Shown: positions 60,871 to 64,000 of the stretch, in pieces | Numbering within the stretch: the first letter of the stretch is position 1 | Layout of the letters: each line of letters begins with the position of its first letter | Made by a program: the position numbers and the translations under genes | The notes under the pieces: model-generated | Databases searched by the model: none | Told to the model about the DNA's origin: nothing | What the model saw: the letters and a program-made list of their open reading frames with translations, nothing else | NCBI GenBank assembly: GCA_902596665.1 | Contig: CACJUN010000002.1 | Location: forward strand, 124,001-188,000 | Direction of reading: 5' to 3' | Length of the DNA: 64,000 nucleotides | Origin: an uncultured SAR86 cluster bacterium | Lineage (GTDB): Bacteria; Pseudomonadota; Gammaproteobacteria; Magnimaribacterales; AG-339-G14

Positions 60871-61488
60871 TTAAATTTTTTTTAATATCCCCAAAGTTTT
60901 GTATAGCTCAATGAATTTAAATTGATTTGTTTCTTTTACATATTCAAATAATTCATAGGGCGGCCTACCTCCATCATTAGGATCTGGAAAAACATCATGT
61001 ATGAGCAAATAACCATCTTTACAAATGAAATCACTCCAAGCTTTAAAATCTGAAAACGCCGATTTTTTGCTATGACTGCCATCAATGAAGAGAAGACCAA
61101 TCTCGTAATTCTTCGGCCAGAGCGAACTTACTTCTTTTGAATCACCCACTGCAGGCAATATAGATTTTTTGTATGGAAAATTCTCAATATAAGACCTAAA
61201 AACAGGATAAGTATTAAATTTCTCAATTCTTTCATCATAAAAATTTTTATCGAAATATTCTTCGCCAGGCTGATGCTCTTCTGAGCCTATATGATGATCT
61301 ACTGTTATTAAATAACTATCATTAGCGGCACAGGCTTCAGCAATGACCAACGAGGACTTCCCACAATATGTTCCGATTTCAAGGCAAGGACTTTTTTTTG
61401 AGGCTTCTGATGCTAATTCAAAAAGTCTTTCTGCTTCAGAAAAATCAAGGAAACCTATATGATTATTAAAATTTTTAATCCAATTCAC
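60871..61488 (-). CDS. Class I SAM methyltransferase (Methyltransf_24-like)
   Basis: 205 residues. SAM motif CLEIGTYCGKSSLVIAEAC (35-53), acidic VDHHIG, and IGLLFIDGSHSKKSAFSDF with the aspartate-histidine pair seen in TylF-like and related O-methyltransferases. DPNDGGRPPYELF is also conserved in such enzymes as I recall them. It is the only minus-strand gene in this locus, its stop facing the toroid gene and its start 8 bases from the divergent hydrolase. The acceptor is unknown. Confidence 0.78.
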   Translation of the reverse strand: MNWIKNFNNHIGFLDFSEAERLFELASEASKKSPCLEIGTYCGKSSLVIAEACAANDSYLITVDHHIGSEEHQPGEEYFDKNFYDERIEKFNTYPVFRSYIENFPYKKSILPAVGDSKEVSSLWPKNYEIGLLFIDGSHSKKSAFSDFKAWSDFICKDGYLLIHDVFPDPNDGGRPPYELFEYVKETNQFKFIELYKTLGILKKI

Positions 61489-61496
61489 TTTAAAAA

Positions 61497-62372
61497 ATGT
61501 TTACTAGAGAAGTCTACACGAATTCAAAAGGAGAAAATTTTTCCTATCTGACCCACGGAAACCAAGCAGCAGAAAACTTGATCTTTTTCTTTCATGCCAC
61601 TGGTTTCAATGCAGAGACTTACAATAGCTTTCTGAGCAATCTATCAAAAAAATTAGGCGACAATTACAAAATAATTTCTTTAGATCAAAGGGGACATGGA
61701 TTATCTTTAGCAAATGCAGACCCCAGAAAACTCTCTACATGGAATTCACTTGTAGATGACGCAAAGGAATTTGTTCAAAAATTTTCCTCAAAGAAATTAT
61801 ATTTTTCTGGTCATTCAATGGGAGCAATTATTGCGATGAAGCTTTCAACAGAATTCTCAGAAATTTCTAGATTATTTTTGATAGATCCTGTTTTACCAGG
61901 TCCCAAATTTTCTGCTTATGGAACAGTAAAAAAATTTTTTAGATTGAATAAAACCTCTCATATGGTCTTGGCTGCAAAAAATAGAAGGTTCGAATTTGCA
62001 TCGAAGCAAGAAGCATTCAATCACTTTAAAGGTAGAGGAGCCTATAAATCTTGGACTGATGATATTTTGCAAGATTACTTAAATGGAGGAATGATTGTTG
62101 AACAGAATAAGGCGTATTTAAGCTGCCATCCTCATTGGGAGGCAGAAGTATTCAACACCGCATCTCTAGATACATGGAAATATATAAAAAAAGTAAAGTG
62201 CAAAGTATTCGTACCCTATGCATTAATAGCATCAACCATGGGAGATGGTGCAAGAAAAAGTCTCCAAAAAAACCATAATTTTAGGCTTAAACCATACGAT
62301 GCTTCACATTTCCTACCAATGGAAAAGGGCGATCAACTTAGTTCTGATATAGAATCTTTTATCTTGAATTAA
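61497..62372 (+). CDS. Alpha/beta hydrolase
   Basis: 291 residues. Oxyanion loop FFFHATGFNAETY, DQRGHGLS after strand 4, nucleophile serine in FSGHSMGAI, an acid in LFLIDPVLPG and a late histidine in DASHFLPME. The substrate is not evident. It lies 3 bases before hldE in the same direction, and only 8 bases separate its start from the divergent methyltransferase, so its promoter must overlap coding sequence. Confidence 0.82.
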   Translation: MFTREVYTNSKGENFSYLTHGNQAAENLIFFFHATGFNAETYNSFLSNLSKKLGDNYKIISLDQRGHGLSLANADPRKLSTWNSLVDDAKEFVQKFSSKKLYFSGHSMGAIIAMKLSTEFSEISRLFLIDPVLPGPKFSAYGTVKKFFRLNKTSHMVLAAKNRRFEFASKQEAFNHFKGRGAYKSWTDDILQDYLNGGMIVEQNKAYLSCHPHWEAEVFNTASLDTWKYIKKVKCKVFVPYALIASTMGDGARKSLQKNHNFRLKPYDASHFLPMEKGDQLSSDIESFILN

Positions 62373-62375
62373 AAA

Positions 62376-63719
62376 ATGAAAAAGAAAATAACTGTAATCG
62401 GTGATGTCATGATCGATTGGTATCTCCACGGAGAATCTTCAAGAATTTCTCCAGAAGCACCTGTGCCGGTTGTTAATTTCAAAGAGTCTAAGTTTCAGTT
62501 GGGCGGCGCAGCGAACGTTGCAAATAATTTAAAGCATCTTGAAATCGAACCTTTTCTTATAGGCGCTATTGGCAATGATCATTTTGGTTCTGTATTGAAA
62601 GAACATTTAAAGGCAGAAAAAATAAAGTTTAATTTATTATTAGAAAAAAGCTTTCAAACCATCTGCAAACAAAGATTGATGTCTTCTAATCAGCAATTAG
62701 CAAGGATAGATTACGAGAAGTATTTTCATGGAAGCAAGCTAACCAATATATTTAACACATTTCTTAAAAATATTGCTAAAACAGACTTAATAATAGTTTC
62801 AGACTACGGGAAGGGTACTATTTTTAACGCAAGAAAGCTCATCCAATCTGCCAAAAAACTAAAGAAAAAGATTCTTATTGATCCCAAAGGAAAAGATTTT
62901 ACAAAGTACAAAGGAGCAAATTTAATTACTCCTAATAAAGCTGAATTTGAAAATATTATGGGCAAGGTGGGTTCTAAAAGAGATTTAGTAAATAAAGCAA
63001 AAAAAATGCTGGAGCATTTGAATTTGGAATCGCTAATAGTAACTTTAGGCTCACAAGGAATGTATGTTCTAACAAAATCTAATAAAAAAATTATAGGAGA
63101 CTTCATAAATGCTTATCCTCAAGAGGTATTTGATGTATCAGGTGCAGGGGATACAACGATTTCTGCTTTGGGTGCAGCCTTATCTGAGGGTAATGATATT
63201 TTTTCTGCCGCAGAGTTCGCTAATCTAGCAGCTTCGATTTCAGTTTCTAAGTTAGGAACTTCTACAGTTAGCAAAGATGAGGTTGCCAGTTTGGAGGCCT
63301 CAAAAGGTAATAAAGAACAAGTTATTGTTTTTACAAACGGTTGCTTCGATATTATCCACTCTGGTCATTTAGATTTACTAAAAGAAGCAAGAAGTTACGG
63401 AGACAAGCTAATTGTTGGCCTTAACTCTGATAAATCAATCAGCAAATTAAAAGGGCCTGAAAGGCCAATAATTGGCCAGTCTGAAAGGAAAAAAATCCTT
63501 TCATCATTAAAATTCGTTGATGAAGTAATTATTTTCAATGAAGAAGATCCTCTAAAATTAATCAAAAAACTTAAGCCTAGTATTTTAGTGAAAGGAGCAG
63601 ACTATACAAAAGAACAAGTTGTCGGCGGGGAATTTGTCGAATCTTATGGAGGTGAAATCAAGCTTGTTAAACTCACCAAAGGAAAGTCTTCTAGTAAAAT
63701 AATAAATAAATTAAGTTGA
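62376..63719 (+). CDS. hldE: Bifunctional heptose-7-phosphate kinase/heptose-1-phosphate adenylyltransferase
   Basis: Makes ADP-heptose precursor for the LPS inner core. The N-terminal PfkB kinase domain (1-about 305) has the GGAANVANNL substrate loop and DVSGAGDTTISALG. The C-terminal nucleotidyltransferase (about 315-447) has TNGCFDIIHSGHLDLL and the LNSDKSISKLKGPERP block. 447 residues (E. coli 477), a little short in the linker. It supplies substrate for waaC in this locus. Confidence 0.94.
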   Translation: MKKKITVIGDVMIDWYLHGESSRISPEAPVPVVNFKESKFQLGGAANVANNLKHLEIEPFLIGAIGNDHFGSVLKEHLKAEKIKFNLLLEKSFQTICKQRLMSSNQQLARIDYEKYFHGSKLTNIFNTFLKNIAKTDLIIVSDYGKGTIFNARKLIQSAKKLKKKILIDPKGKDFTKYKGANLITPNKAEFENIMGKVGSKRDLVNKAKKMLEHLNLESLIVTLGSQGMYVLTKSNKKIIGDFINAYPQEVFDVSGAGDTTISALGAALSEGNDIFSAAEFANLAASISVSKLGTSTVSKDEVASLEASKGNKEQVIVFTNGCFDIIHSGHLDLLKEARSYGDKLIVGLNSDKSISKLKGPERPIIGQSERKKILSSLKFVDEVIIFNEEDPLKLIKKLKPSILVKGADYTKEQVVGGEFVESYGGEIKLVKLTKGKSSSKIINKLS

Positions 63720-63748
63720 TTAGATAATTTAAAAATTTACTCCGTTAG

Positions 63749-64000
63749 TCATCTTTTTTCTCTCATTAAGCTTCGGTCATAAATTTCTAAATCATCTTTA
63801 GGCCTATGCTTGAATCTCCTATGAATCCAAAGATATCTCTCTGGTTGTTCCCTTATAGATATTTCAATTTCTTTATTAAGCAAAGCTAAGTCTTCATAAA
63901 GATCATCACCGCTCATATCTATTTTCTTTAAAATTATTTTGTATCTATTTTTTATATCCTCCAAATAAAGAAAATAAATTTTGCACCCAGTTCTTTTTTT
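63749..64000 (-). CDS. 3' end of a lipid A lauroyl-type acyltransferase
   Basis: The frame is open to the window edge; 83 residues are visible. IREQPERYLWIHRRFKHRP is the C-terminal signature of LpxL/LpxM/LpxP acyltransferases, which add secondary acyl chains to Kdo2-lipid A at the inner membrane. The catalytic HX4D part lies outside. A TTG at 63964 looks like a start only because the window ends; the reading continues upstream. It converges on hldE with 29 bases between stops, extending the LPS locus. Confidence 0.8.
   Translation of the reverse strand, partial: KKRTGCKIYFLYLEDIKNRYKIILKKIDMSGDDLYEDLALLNKEIEISIREQPERYLWIHRRFKHRPKDDLEIYDRSLMREKR

Overview
The window is a compact, AT-rich (roughly one third G+C by eye) stretch of a bacterial chromosome. 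It carries about 55 protein genes, one complete 16S-23S-5S rRNA operon and one 6S RNA gene. I saw no insertion sequence, phage gene, CRISPR array, tRNA gene or clear pseudogene. Protein families and gene order point to a marine, streamlined gammaproteobacterium of the SAR86 kind. The evidence is a typical gammaproteobacterial gene set (fthC next to 6S RNA, divergent ilvA/rpiA, rpmB-rpmG, coaBC-dut, dksA-folK, aroK-aroB opposite mrcA, SlmA), very short spacers, many stop/start overlaps and low G+C. Placement at the SAR86 level is my inference; the 16S gene would settle it.

Layout: 1-808 holds the tail of an unidentified gene (perhaps zapA), the 6S RNA gene and fthC. 810-8568 has ilvA/rpiA, a glutathione peroxidase, an L,D-transpeptidase, lnt, maf, rpmG, rpmB, coaBC and dut. 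8574-14230 has typA, rpmE2, priA, tsaE and nnrD. 14295-22112 has a NUDIX/metallo-hydrolase pair, msrA, acs, folK, an unusual dksA with a histone-H1-like N-terminus, a PfkB kinase, thiE and thiD. 22149-32389 is the block argC-erpA-anmK-M23 peptidase-tyrS-rRNA operon, an order I also recall from Pseudomonas aeruginosa. 32409-41223 is the most accessory-looking part: a lipoprotein M28 peptidase directly behind 5S rRNA, a type II pantothenate kinase, a lipoprotein subtilase with a probable beta-barrel C-terminus, a ferritin-like diiron protein and a CobS/CobT pair without CobN. 41318-56983 has cysE, tesB, gltBD (with a structured leader RNA), aroBK, mrcA, slmA, argB, algC and ilvE. 56980-64000 is an LPS-core locus: waaC, a GT4 glycosyltransferase, a methyltransferase, an alpha/alpha-toroid protein with QW-like repeats, a second methyltransferase, an alpha/beta hydrolase, hldE and the end of an LpxL-type acyltransferase.

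How they work together: waaC, hldE, the lpxL-like gene and probably algC serve lipid A/core assembly. mrcA, anmK, the M23 peptidase and the L,D-transpeptidase serve peptidoglycan synthesis, remodelling and recycling, and lnt finishes lipoproteins, of which at least three are encoded here. ilvA, ilvE, argB, argC, cysE, gltBD and aroBK serve amino-acid synthesis. coaBC and the CoaW-type kinase belong to CoA synthesis, and thiD/thiE to thiamine assembly or salvage. The features I find most worth following up are the GT4/methyltransferase/toroid cluster, the orphan CobST pair beside a diiron protein, the H1-like DksA, the NalP/SphB1-like subtilase and the folded RNA in front of gltB.
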